DNA from: Tenrec ecaudatus
Taxonomy: Eukaryota > Chordata > Mammalia > Afrosoricida > Tenrecidae
Reading direction: 5' to 3'
Assembly (NCBI RefSeq): GCF_050624435.1
Contig: NC_134541.1
Span: forward strand, 98,638,805-98,702,804
DNA: 64,000 nucleotides
Under the pieces are notes generated by a model. The model saw nothing but the letters and a program-made list of their open reading frames with translations. It made no database searches and was not told where the DNA came from. Numbering within the stretch: position 1 is the first letter of the stretch; every line of letters begins with the position of its first letter. The position numbers and the translations under genes are program-made. Positions 1 through 10,161 of this stretch are shown here, in pieces.

Positions 1-104
1 CAGACGAACACAGTGGGGTATTCTAAAACAGCGAGACAGATGCAGGGGTGTTAACGTTCCTGTGTGGTGCTTACAACTATGAGGTGTTGCCTACACTGCC
101 TCCT

Positions 105-760
105 GTGGGTCTGTCCCAAGACCCCCTTAAGAAAATTACCAGTAACCACATGAAAAAATATTCATCGTCCTCAAGGATATGCAAATTTAAAACACAATAA
201 TACAACCACTGTGGTAGCATTATGGTGGTTCTTCAAAGAGTTGGGCCACAAGACCAAGCAGTCCCAACCCTAGACTTACCCAGGAGTAAAGACAGAAATC
301 AAACCAAAAATCTGTCACCAATTGTTCAGTTCAGCATTTTTCTTAGCAGCCTCAAAGTAGAAACATCTGCAATGTCTTTCTGCATCAACAGCTGACTGAG
401 GCAGCAAAAGCAGTGCCCAGATGGAACCAACCCAAATGCCAAGGAACAGCTAAATGGATAAACAAACTGTGGTACATATGCAACAGAACAGTACCCAGCA
501 TGAAAAACTGATGATGAGTTTGTGATATAGAACATTGATGAACCCGAGGGCAGGATGCTGAAGAATCTTAAACAAGTGAAGGACAAATGTTGTACTAGAG
601 CACTGCTATTTTAAAAAAGCAAGAAAAATTTTCAAAAAGAAATATTATTTGATGGTCATCAAAGGTGGGAGGAAAAGGAAGGGTAAATCACTAACTGGAG
701 GGAAGATCCACATGAACTTGGGTGACGGGGAAGGAAATAGACCATAAGGGGAAGGTCATC
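105..760 (+). mobile_element. Old L1 3' region fragment
   Basis: The stretch reads like the ORF2-end/3' UTR junction of ancient mammalian L1s. A degraded 'ggatatgcaaat...aacacaat' block sits near 175, and 'caacccaaatgcc...taaatggataaacaaa' follows near 430-465. Both are familiar in L1M-type elements. No reading frame survives. The right boundary is uncertain because similarity fades after about 600. Confidence 0.6.
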
Positions 761-964
761 TTAAGAATGATCAGAGCAACAGAAGACCCTGGGAAGAACA
801 GTCGAATGGCTTGGATGTTCCCAACGCTGTAGTCCTGATCCCCAGACCCAGTGACTCAGTTCCTTAAAGTGTTTGATTATGACATTTTCATAAATTTTCC
901 CTCTGTATGCTGGAGCAGGTGTTCATGGATAGATTTATAGTATATACGAATACAAGTATATACA

Positions 965-1057
965 AATATCCTGATGAACAGTCTGACCTAGTGGAAAGAA
1001 CTCCAAATGCACTATCCCCCTCACATCAAAATTGCAAATTAGCATTGCTTTTGGGGG
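965..1057 (-). mobile_element. Mariner transposase fragment
   Basis: The minus-strand translation gives 'GIVHLEFFPLGQTVHQ', which matches the mariner transposase core motif V-x-HxEF-x-P-x-GQTVNQ. The nucleotide sequence is closely similar to 12165-12255 in this window. It is only about 90 bp, so it is a fragment, and it is cut off on the right by the tandem repeat at 1089. Confidence 0.7.
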
Positions 1058-1088
1058 GGAACCCCCTCCTATAGCTGGCCCTAAGTAG

Positions 1089-1192
1089 AACTGGTGGGGT
1101 GCTTCAACAGTTTGGATGGGGGTGTGTGTGAGAGAAAGGGAGCTGGTGGGGTGCTTCAACAGTTTGGATGGGGGCGTGTGTGAGAGAAAGGG
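1089..1192. repeat. Two-copy 52-bp tandem repeat
   Basis: Two adjacent 52-bp units (1089-1140 and 1141-1192) share 'ctggtggggtgcttcaacag' and differ at only two positions, so the duplication is recent. It lies beside the mariner fragment and has no recognised function. Confidence 0.9.
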
Positions 1193-1825
1193 AGCTATCA
1201 GGGATGTCCCCAAGCTTTCAGGTCTTAGCAGCTAGGAAGTGGAGATGAGAAAAACTTCAGGAGGATCAGCCAAGGGATTTGCTGAGAGACGGACTTTTCT
1301 AGAAAATGGGGTCATTTGGGAACTATGCTGGCATGTTCTTTGGGGAAGTTTTGCTCAAGGAGGCAGTGTATCCTAGTCTGATTTCAGTCACACGGGCATA
1401 ACGAAAAGCAGTAACAAGAGCTCTGTTGTCCTTGGTGACAATGGTCTGACCCCAGAACCAGAGCACATAACTGGATGTATTTTTAGAATTTCTCCCTCCT
1501 TCTCAATGGCAACCAGAAGGTCTGGATGAAAATTTCTGAGGCAGAATGCATATGGTTGGATAAAAACCTTTAATTAACCATGAAAGACTTTAATCTGCCT
1601 ATAACTTGGTTTTATTCCTAAATTCTACCCTCTGAAAAGAACGAAAAAGAAGAGAACATAAAATGTCATCCAATACAAAGTCATGAAAATGTGGAGCCAA
1701 AACAATTGTGGGCTGCAATCTTGATCTTCATTGATATTCTTCATTTATATTATTATAGAACAATATAATTCATATCACATGCAAGTATAATTTTACTGAA
1801 GACCAAAAATAGTTGCAGCAGTAAA
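1193..1825. other. No recognised feature
   Basis: AT-rich sequence without a convincing ORF, repeat family or splice pattern that I can identify. Confidence 0.5.
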
Positions 1826-2054
1826 TTGACAGGGAGCTGCCAAAAATTCAGGTCAGACACAGAAGAGGACACGGAGCAAGGGATATTGCTGCTGACACAT
1901 GAATTTTGGATAAAAGCAGAGAAGACCAGTAAGATGTATACTTGTATTTTATTGATGATACAAAGGCATTTGACTATGAGGATCATTAAAAGCAATGGAG
2001 AGCCCTGAGACAATTGAGAATTCTAGCACACTCATTGTGCTTTCTATTTAGATG
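1826..2054 (+). mobile_element. RTE/BovB-type LINE, upstream RT part
   Basis: The plus strand reads 'GILLLTHEFWIKAEKTSKMYTCIL', interrupted here and there. This matches the RTE reverse-transcriptase segment before the catalytic motif (consensus idea: GI-x-LL, R/K-AENTRK-x-YxC-x-IDYxKAFD). The copy continues at 2379 after a mariner insertion. Confidence 0.7.
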
Positions 2055-2378
2055 TTCTGGGGAAAAATTGCATAACAGTGTATGAAAAAATAAGCCCTGA
2101 TTTGTGGTAGACAGGGGACTGGTTTTGCCATTATGACAATCCACCTGCTCACGCAGCCATCTCAGTGTGCCAGCTTTTAGCAAAAACCAGCATGCCGCTC
2201 TTGTCCCACACACCTTACTCACCTGACCTTGCTCTGTGTGACTCCTTTTTGTTTCCATGAATGAGGAGGACATGAGAAGACAGCGATTTGAGGAGTTGGA
2301 AGAGGTGAAGAAAAAAAACAAGGGAGGTGCTTTCCACCATCCAAACAGATGACTTTGAAAAATGTCCTTATGTGATAC
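2055..2378 (+). mobile_element. Mariner 3' half inserted in the RTE copy
   Basis: The translation contains 'LWQTGDWFCHYDNPPAHAA', then 'HTPYSPDLALCDSFLFP' followed by a stop. These are the mariner D,D34D catalytic blocks (HxDNAPAH and PYSPDLAPCDFFLF). Both catalytic aspartates are still present, but the frame is broken soon afterwards and the 5' half is missing. The RTE sequence on the two sides is nearly contiguous, and both junctions contain TA, as expected for mariner. Confidence 0.85.
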
Positions 2379-2715
2379 GTGTATGTGGCTCAAAAGGCAA
2401 TGGTGCAAATAGAGCAAGCGGACACTGCATGGTTTAAAATTAGCAAAGGAGTGTATCGATGTTGTATTCTTTCCCCATACTTATTCAATCTGTATGCTGA
2501 GCAAATCATCAGAGGAGCTAGATTATATGAAGAAGAATGTGGCATCAGACCGGGAGAAAGACTTATTAGCAACCTAAGTTATGCAGATGATACACCGTTG
2601 CTTGCCGAAGGTGAGGAGGACCCCACGTAGTTGGGGATGAAGATCAAATATTTCAGCCTTCAGTATGAATTGCAACTCAATGTCAAGAATTGGTGAATGG
2701 GATACCAATTTTCTC
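2379..2715 (+). mobile_element. RTE/BovB-type LINE, RT catalytic part
   Basis: An 83-codon open stretch contains 'CILSPYLFNLYAEQIIRGA' and 'LSYADDTPLLAE', the reverse-transcriptase motifs with an intact YADD box. The frame stops at 2628 and the DNA similarity continues to about 2715. This is the downstream half of the copy that begins at 1826, separated from it by the mariner. Confidence 0.85.
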
Positions 2716-2984
2716 TGTAAACATTCACTCAAATTATAGTAAAAGTTATGTACATAAAGAGTATTAGTGATAATAGTAAAGACGCTTGACTTTACAAATT
2801 ATTAGGAAAATTCAAGTTAAATGTTCCCCCCATCAGATGTGCAAAAGATAAAAAATATTTAAAATTTCAAAAACCCAAACAGCAAAGACCAAAAAATGGA
2901 GGACGACTATAGCATTTCATCATTGCTAAATTTCAACATTATATAACTGCCAAATTACAGTGTTACGTAAATGCCAAGCCACCG

Positions 2985-3028
2985 AGAACTCTGGCCCAAT
3001 CAAGCTGGCATGTAGCATTTACCATCAC
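2985..3028 (-). mobile_element. ERVL-like LTR end fragment
   Basis: The reverse complement reads like the 5' edge of ERVL/MaLR-type LTRs (tgatggtaaatg..., then 'cagcttgattgggccagag'). The 44 bp are too short to name a subfamily. Confidence 0.4.
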
Positions 3029-3274
3029 AGGTAACATTATTCTTGTCTTGCTTTGATGTCCGTCACCGCCCAATGTTTGTCCTTAATGAGCAAAATAGCT
3101 GGATAGTAGGTATTTTTATTGTCATAAATTCAAAACACCAGATAACAAGATAGTTTATAGGTGCAGTGAAGTTATCTTAAAAAAAACCCCATACAAATCT
3201 TTATCATAAATAGATGGTGGTTTACATTTCAGATAACCAACTTTATTGTCAACAGGAAATTCATACCCAAGCCA

Positions 3275-3441
3275 AAGCAAACCTCTTGCTGTTGAGTCAA
3301 TTCAGACGAGCATTACTGCCCCCTAGGGTTTCTGGAACTGTATACTGGAAGGAAGGATTGGCATTTTTCTCCTGTGAAGCAGTTGATGGGCTCTTCGGTT
3401 AGCAGTTGAGCACTTAACCACTGTGCTGCCAGGACTTCTTC
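3275..3441 (-). mobile_element. AfroSINE
   Basis: On the minus strand the tRNA-like head ('cctggcagcacagtggttaa') and the tail ('agtcaattcaga') are recognisable. The middle carries the family's 'tttctggaactgta' block. The copy is strongly diverged. The family is a tRNA-derived afrotherian SINE that depends on RTE-type LINE machinery. Confidence 0.75.
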
Positions 3442-3479
3442 TAGTCATGCAAGCCCCACTGTAACCAAGACACAGACAT

Positions 3480-3990
3480 TTCAGCACTCCAACATTTCCT
3501 TTATGCCCCTGTGTGATCAACGTCTCACTCTCTGACTCAGTCCCTAGGCAACCACTGATCAGTTTTCCATCTCTAAAATTTTGATTTTTCCAATTTTGAA
3601 TGATAAATATAAATGATACAACACCAATGAAGCCTTTGCTTCTGGCTTCCTTAACTGCACACAAGACACTTCAGATTCATCCGTGTTATTAATTGCATCA
3701 TTTGTGTTTTTTACAATGGCGTATTATTCCATGGTATGGATTTATCACATCTAGAGGACATTTGGATTGCTTTCAGTGTGGGGCATTGATAAATGAAACT
3801 TTTATAAAATTTTACATACGGGTTCTGTGGGAACATTCATTAATTTATTTTGGATAAATATCTAAGAAAACTACATATGGATGTTATGGTATTGATACAC
3901 TTAACATTAATAAAAATTTCAAAACTTCTTTCCAAAGTGGCTGCATCATTTTGTGTTTCCACCAGCAATAAGTAAAAAAAATTAGTATTG
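3480..3990 (-). mobile_element. Old L1 3' UTR fragment
   Basis: In plus orientation it contains 'gtattattccatggtatgga', 'acatttggattgctttca' and 'ttccaaagtggctgcatcat...ccaccagcaat'. These are landmarks of the ancient L1 3' region read antisense. The younger L1 at 4022 begins directly to its right. Confidence 0.75.
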
Positions 3991-4060
3991 CTAGTGGTTT
4001 TGTTGTTGCTTTCTTTTCTTTTTCTTTTTAAATCATTTTATTGGGGGCTCTTACAACTCT

Positions 4061-4676
4061 TGTTAGGAGATAGTTTATTGTGGCAGCCTGGCCGATAAAC
4101 ACAAGTGGGATTAATTGAAGGGCGAAGAGAAAAATGGCTCGGTGAGCCTCACCTTGCTTGTCTCTTGTTCTTTAATCATTGGACCAGCGTGAGGCTGCCT
4201 TGCTTGTTCTGTGCCTCAATTTAAAGGGCACACTACCTGTGGGACGCCTTGCCTGTGGACTGTGTCTCTGTAAGTTGAGGTCCCTTTAAGGCCACTGGAA
4301 TGAAATTTACATCTCCGGAGCTGAGGACTGAGGGTTGGTGACCTGCCTTGCTGTTTGCTGCCTGTGCTGGGATAGCCTAGCTCTCCCTCTCTACAGAGGA
4401 CTACCTGACGGCCCTCAGGACTTGAAGGACTGCTAGTGTCTCACAACTGTCTCACGGGAGTGAGTTGCACTGAGCCATTTGTACTGCTTTATAATTTAAC
4501 TGTTCATTTCTTGTATTATATATTGATCTGTTTATAACTTAACTGTTCATTTTGTGTATTATATATCGATCTGTTTATAATTTAACGGTTCATTTCTTGT
4601 GCTATATATCTCTTTTTAAATATAGATATAATTATCAGCAACCTCATTTTATCTCTCTAGAGAACCCTGTCTAACA
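4061..4676. mobile_element. LTR-like element nested in L1 3' UTR
   Basis: It begins TGTTAG and ends CTAACA, forming the short inverted termini typical of retroviral LTRs. It interrupts the L1 sequence between 'acaactct' and 'acaatcc'. Internal AT-rich repeats ('ttataatttaactgttcatttcttgtattatatat' in degenerate copies) occupy 4488-4620. Its head ('tagtttattgt..caacctggccgataaacac') is shared with 13862. An ERVL/MaLR-type solo LTR is my best guess. Confidence 0.6.
4488..4620. repeat. AT-rich tandem repeat inside the LTR-like element
   Basis: Three imperfect units of about 50 bp each contain 'tataatttaactgttcattt' and a following 'ttatatatc..atctg'. The array probably expanded inside the LTR-like element. 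Confidence 0.75.
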
Positions 4677-5090
4677 CATGTTACAATCCATTATCAACTG
4701 TATCCAACATATTTGTACAAATGTTGTCATCATTCTTTTCTAGACATTTACTTTCCATTGAGCCCTTGGGATCAACTCCTCCTTTTTTTTTTCTCCTCCC
4801 TCCTCCCCAACAACCCTTGTGGCCCTTATAGATTGTTATTATTTTCAAATCTCACACTGACCACTGTCTCCCTTCCACTCTGCTTTCTTCCCCCTGGATG
4901 GGGGTGTGTGGTTATGTGCAATCCTTCCCCACCTCTCCCCCTACAGTTCCCCCCACCCTTTTGGTATCTCTCTTCCCATTCCTCTTCCGGAGTGCCACGT
5001 GTTGTGAGTTTTATCACTTGCCTATACCTATGTACATGCTCCTGTCTAGTCCAGTGTAGGAAGCAGCACTGGGGTCATGAGGTGGCCTCA

Positions 5091-6240
5091 AGGGATCAGA
5101 GGGATATTGCATGATCCATTGAATCTCTTAGAGCCATTCTAAAATGGAGCTCTGCTTTGGGGGCAACATACTGGCATGAAGCAGTGACAGAACAGGTTTG
5201 TAGGGTGGCCCCAATCCCAGCTACATTGACCCCCTCCCCAGAAGAATTCACCACAGAGGACAGCACTGAAGATACAGTCGGGGGGTGGGGTGGGGGTGGG
5301 GAGCAAACTAAGAGAGAGGGAGGGAGGGAGAGAGGGAGAGCGAGCGAGAGAGCGAGAGAGCCACATCCTGGCCCTACAAACCTTTAAGACAACATTGCAT
5401 AGAGGAGACCGCAGGGCTGACCACACCATGAGACGTGGCATCTCTTTACGGACTCACAGCACTGGAGGCAGAATGTGGGAATTGTGCCCCCATCTGACCT
5501 CACCACACATCTGGGTGAAACATGAAGGGAGCACAATCGAGCAGCAAGGAGAACAAAGCAAAGAAGTTCCTGGGGAATCCTGAAAATAGACTTCTCATTG
5601 GGGGTCCAGGGCTTGGCACCTCATCAGACTCAATTGGAAAACACTCAAAAGGGTCAGCAGGCAGGCCTGGAACTGTTTATAGGTGTGCTCTTTTTCTTCT
5701 CTCTCTCTTTCCTGTGTTTATCTGTGTAAGATAGGCAGGGTAAACAATCCTGAGGAGAAAACATCAGGACTGATGGCTCCAGAGGACGTGGGGGAGGAAG
5801 AGGTGGGGAAAAAGGAGAGGGAGGAGCCACAAACTCAGGGACAAGGGAACAACAAGAGATCTAAAATCTATGAGGAAGAGGGTATAGAATGCCTGGTGGG
5901 GTTTGGTCAAGTGTAAAGGAATTATGAATAGCTGAAAGAAGGTTGAACATGATAGTGGGACAGGAGGAAAGTAAAAGGAAATAGAAGAAAGAATTAGGTG
6001 ATAAAAGACATTTATAAAGGTATAAATATAGGCATGTATAGATGTAAATATATTAATATTCAACCATAGGGAGATAGCGTAGGGGTATTGGCCCTCTACC
6101 CAAGTCCTCCTTCAATGCAAGAACACTTTGTTCTAATAACCTGGAATTCTGTGATGTTCACCTTCCCTACACAATCACTGACAAAATGGGTGCATAAGCA
6201 AATGTGGTAAAGACAGCTGATGATACCCAGGATTTACCTA
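5091..6240 (+). mobile_element. Young L1 3' UTR, inverted 5' segment
   Basis: This matches, in plus sense, the reverse complement of roughly 22380-23530 in the longest copy. Shared blocks include 'ggcatgaagcag', 'ggccccaatccca', 'aggacagcactga' and 'gggacaagggaacaac'. It joins the minus-oriented 3' segment near 5090. The layout is that expected from twin priming during L1 reverse transcription. Confidence 0.85.
5308..5362. repeat. (GAGR)n purine tract
   Basis: Imperfect GAGA/GGGA repeat within the L1 3' UTR segment. The surrounding family members lack it at this length, so it is a local expansion. Confidence 0.85.
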
Positions 6241-6429
6241 TCCTGGATTTCCTATACAGGAACTCATACGAAAACACAGAGAGCAAGCAAGCAAACTAGA
6301 CACCCTGGCAACAATGACTAGACAACGCATAGAAAAACTCAATAGGAAAGAAAGCAGAAAAATAAAAAACTAATAAAAACCTTAAAGTGGATTACAAGGG
6401 CGCTCAAATAATAAGGTATTACATTTTGA

Positions 6430-7265
6430 CCTAACTACATCTTCCATGGTTGACTTTCCAATGCTCAGGGCCCAATAGCAATGACTCTTCATTTCCCTGG
6501 ACTAATATAGTCAGAGGGGAGTCCCCAGAGGCTTAATCCATGTGGGAATCCTGAAAATGGAATTTGGGCTTCCATTTTAATCCATAGCCTTGTGAAAATG
6601 AGGCATTCACAATTTAAGCTCTGATACCATTTCCTCGTTCAGATCTGGCTTTTATTATACACAGTCCTTAGATTATACAGGATGGTGTGCTTCTTCCGTG
6701 GGGATTGAGTTGACCCTTTACTTAGATGGCTGTTTGTTTCAAGAGAAGCATTTAAGACCTCAGATGCTATTCTTTCTGATGGTTGGGCACCATAGGTGTC
6801 TTCACCACACTTTCCTACAGCACGCACATCTCCAGTGATCTCTTGCGAAGATGCATATGGAGTAGGGTCACGTCATAGGAAGTAATTGCTCTTAGATTGG
6901 GTAACTAATTGTTTTTAGACTGGGGCTAGAATTAAAGCCCCCAATCCATTCATATATCTATGGCTTACATATAGCTCTGGCCCACTTTAGAGACATTACT
7001 ATCATTTTATGTTGGAGAACATTCTCAATCATCCCTATCATCCCCCTGGGTCATAAGGTAATTCTATTGATAATGCCGTTGAGTTAGCCAATGGTATAGA
7101 ATTTAAAATACTGCTGAGAAAAGGAAATTATACAAGTATAGGCCAGCTTCAGACTATAATTCATGAATTGTTGATGAGTACAAATTAAACTCTTAAGTAC
7201 TGGACATTATTTACACAAGCAATAGGGGTTGGTGATAGGGCAAAATTTTCAATAACGTTCATTCA
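6430..7265 (-). mobile_element. Older-family L1 3' UTR
   Basis: It shares the order of motifs seen in young copies ('ggtgtgcttcttccgtgggg', 'agatggctgtttgt', 'gggcaccatag...cttcaccacactt'), but at much lower identity. It continues into sequence that also occurs at 50085-50560. It therefore appears to be an older member of the same L1 lineage, oriented like the copy at 21605. Confidence 0.6.
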
Positions 7266-7699
7266 TAAAGGCAGGACTCTGCAGAAGAAAGCAGGGTAGT
7301 ACTTTCTCTGCCCAGTAAGCTGTGTGGTCTTGGTGAGGCCAAGGGCGGAGGCGTGGTTGGAGGATGGCCAGAGTTGCCGCTCACCGTCCTCTCTCTTCCA
7401 GGGCCAACTGGGTACTCTGAGACTTGTGGGCTGGACTTCCAGAGAACAAAGCACGAAAGAAGTAGGAAGGAAAAAAATGGGGAAATTGTTGCTGGGTACT
7501 GAGAATGCCTCCACCAAGCTGCCTGTGCAATCTAATCTCCATGCCGGGCCCCCAGAGGCCATCAGGTAAGAGATTTGGCTGGCTGGGCTGCCTCAGGACC
7601 ACAGGAAACATCAGCTGTACCAACAAGCAGTGGGACTCACAGCAGCGGCACATGCCACTGGTCAATGGGAGTCTGACAGTAGGTGTTGCTGCTCTCTCT
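7266..7699. other. No recognised feature
   Basis: Overlapping ORFs of 66-99 codons exist on both strands, but none resembles a known protein and none has codon bias or splice context that I would trust. Confidence 0.5.
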
Positions 7700-8490
7700 C
7701 GTTAAGAAACTTGAATCTATTTGGCTTTTCTTCAAAACCATATACTTGGGAGTCAATGCAGACATATCATTCTGTAGTTCAATCACATCACATATATTAT
7801 AAAATTGCTATCACAATCCGTTTCACACATTCTTTTCCTTCCTGAACTCCTTGGCATCAGCTCCCTCTACCCCATCCCTCCACCACTGTAGCACCCCTCC
7901 ATCCCCCACCCCCAGAAACCCTTCTTCTACTTGCTATCCCTATAGGTACATCAACCCCTGGGCTTCATATACAGAAAAGCAGAAACACATATAACAAAAA
8001 TTCAAGAGTGTGACCCTCAATAACACATCTGAGATAAACCCCAACATGAACGAATAACCAGGTCAGGTTCAATGTGCATCACAGGGGAAATCAACTGACA
8101 AGGTTTTAACTGTTCAAACCAGGTGTATCCTTTGGATCTTCTGTAGTCATCTCCCCAGTGCATCTGTTTAGTAGCCACTTTCCTCCCATCCCTCTATTAT
8201 GGATAAAGGGGAATCACCGGTGGCTTATTTCCTATGCAGATCCCACAAATCTATCTTGGGCTACCATGGTCATCCAGAGCCTTCTGTAAACCAGATTCTC
8301 GAACTTCAGGTTCTGATACCATTCCCTCCTTTGACTTCAGATTCTTTGATTTAGTATCCTTTGTATTTAGCTTTTAAATGGATCTTCTCACTTCCAGGAA
8401 GTTCAGGATATATCTCCTAGTGGAACCCCTCCAGTAGTTCCTCAGGAGATTTTCCTATGTGTGATAACGGATGGCCTTATTACCTCATCT
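7700..8490 (-). mobile_element. Probable old L1 3' end
   Basis: The plus-strand 'attgctatcacaatcc', the pyrimidine-rich block and the later 'ttctgataccattccctc' resemble the older L1 3' sequence at 6430-6660 in the same order. Identity is low and the boundaries are approximate. Confidence 0.45.
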
Positions 8491-8784
8491 CTGGATAGAA
8501 ATTCTTTCACTTACAACAGCATCACTGTTGGCTGACAGTGCCAAGGGAAGCCACCTCCAGCCTCTCACCTTCTCTTTGTCTTCCTCTTGAACACCCTTTG
8601 GGATCTATGGAGAAAAGTCTGTGAGTATGTGTGCTTGTTTTCATGTGTCTGTGACCAGAAATTCTGTAATTTCACACAAGCCTGTTTTAGACTACTAGCA
8701 AATTGTCCAAATATTTTGCAGAATTCTTCCTTCTCATGCATATGGAGAACAGACTAAGGTTATCAAAGACTTGTTTTTACTTGT

Positions 8785-9335
8785 TTTACTTCCATGTTCA
8801 TGGAAGCAGCAAAGAAATCAAGCGACATATTGCATTGAGCAAATCTGCTGCAAAAGACTTCTCAGAAGTGTCGGAGAGCAAAGATGTCACTCAGAGGACT
8901 AAGGTGTGTCTGACGGAAGCCACGGTGTTTTCGATCACCACATGTCACATGGAAGGTAGAAAATCAGCAAGGAAGACTGCAAATAATGGATACATTTGAA
9001 TTACGGTCTTGGTGAAGAATGCTGAAAGCATCATGATGGACTGCTGGAAGAACAAGTAAGTTTGTCTTGGAGGAAGTATAGCCAGAATGCTTCTTACAAG
9101 TTAGAATGGCTAGACTTGGTCTTACATACTTTGGGTATATTATCAGGACAGACTAGGGCCTGGAAAAGGATATCATGTTTGTAGAGGATCATCAAAAAGG
9201 CAAAGACCCTCAATGAGTTGGGTTCACAATGGACTCAAACCTAACACCAGTGGTGATGATGGTGAGGACTACGCAGCGTTGCCTTCTGCTGTACATAGCG
9301 TTGCTATGAAGAGGAGCTGATGCAAGGGCCCTTGA
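8785..9335 (+). mobile_element. RTE/BovB-type LINE 3' portion
   Basis: Recognisable blocks in order are 'gcattgagcaaatctgctgc', 'agcaaagatgtcactcagag', 'ttgaattacggtcttggtga', 'cttacatactttgg' and a terminal 'catagcgttgctatga'. These are the post-RT domain and 3' tail of the RTE family in this window. Many frame breaks make it non-functional. Confidence 0.8.
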
Positions 9336-10148
9336 CAGTAACCATGTGTGTGATACCCTTGTCTCTTCCTCTCAGGTACTGCCACAGGTGTTCATTGAGT
9401 GACCTTCAGTGAACTTGAGTCTTGATGACTCTTGGATCCATCTCTTTCCAGAGAAGCTTCTCTTTCCTTTGATGTCAGGTTACTTGGTTTCTGTACAACC
9501 TCAGGTCTTGATGGGTTCATGAAAAGCTATGATTTTGTACTTTATCTAGCTTTTTGTGTTGTTAGGGTGAGTGTGAAACTTTTTCTAGCTTTTTGCATTC
9601 AAATAGAAATTGAATTCTCCATGATTGATAATTTAATATCTTTCCCCCCAGAAAGTATTCTTGCATATGTAGAAGAGGTCACCTCAGCATTATATTAAAA
9701 ATAAAGTTACTTTAATTAAAAGTTGAAAGGGTTTTAGTCTGACAAATGCTAGGAAGGACTGATTAGTTTTCTTAAAGTATGCATAATTTTGAGAAAAGTC
9801 TTTTACAAGCCAGATTTTACCCCAGAGCAGAATTTTAGAACTAACTTAATAAGCCACTGAAAAGCAAGTTTATCCAAAATTGCTGAGATATCATTTTCTG
9901 GCATTGTATGATTTGTTTAACTGCACTTTCTCCATAATCCCACAGCTCTAGCAAAAGATAATGTCCTGCTAGATGATATCTGTTTGTCCTTTGCATTGGC
10001 AAACGCTCGGGTATGAGTTTATGCACAGCACAATCCTTTATAATGTTAAGCTTTCTATGTTCAGTGTGTTGTTGTTTATAAAGTGCATAAAGTTCACAGA
10101 GAAAGAGAATTTGCACTCAGCACGGGATCATGCAAGGGCACGAGGCAT
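9336..10148. other. No recognised feature
   Basis: AT-rich DNA with two partly repeated 'tatctagctttttgtgttg' / 'ttctagctttttgcattc' segments near 9545-9600. I see no gene or transposon I can name. Confidence 0.5.
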
Positions 10149-10161
10149 AAGAAAACAGGGG

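Larger units (their letters stand above)
4022..5090 (-). mobile_element. Young L1 3' end (3' segment of an inverted insertion)
   Basis: It starts with a T-rich tract and 'attttattgggggctc', the reverse complement of this lineage's AATAAA-containing 3' end. It runs to the 'gcagcactggggtcatga' block. Sequence between 4061 and 4676 is a later LTR-like insertion. The opposite-orientation segment 5091-6240 is the inverted 5' part of the same insertion (see findings). No TSD was found. Confidence 0.85.

Noticed and set aside
1089..1192. CRISPR-like direct repeats
   Set aside because: Two contiguous units with no spacers, in vertebrate DNA, so a simple tandem duplication.
4061..4676. Endogenous retrovirus with coding capacity
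   Set aside because: Only LTR-like termini are visible here and at 13862, 29600 and 44537. No gag, pol or env sequence was seen, so these are at most solo LTRs.
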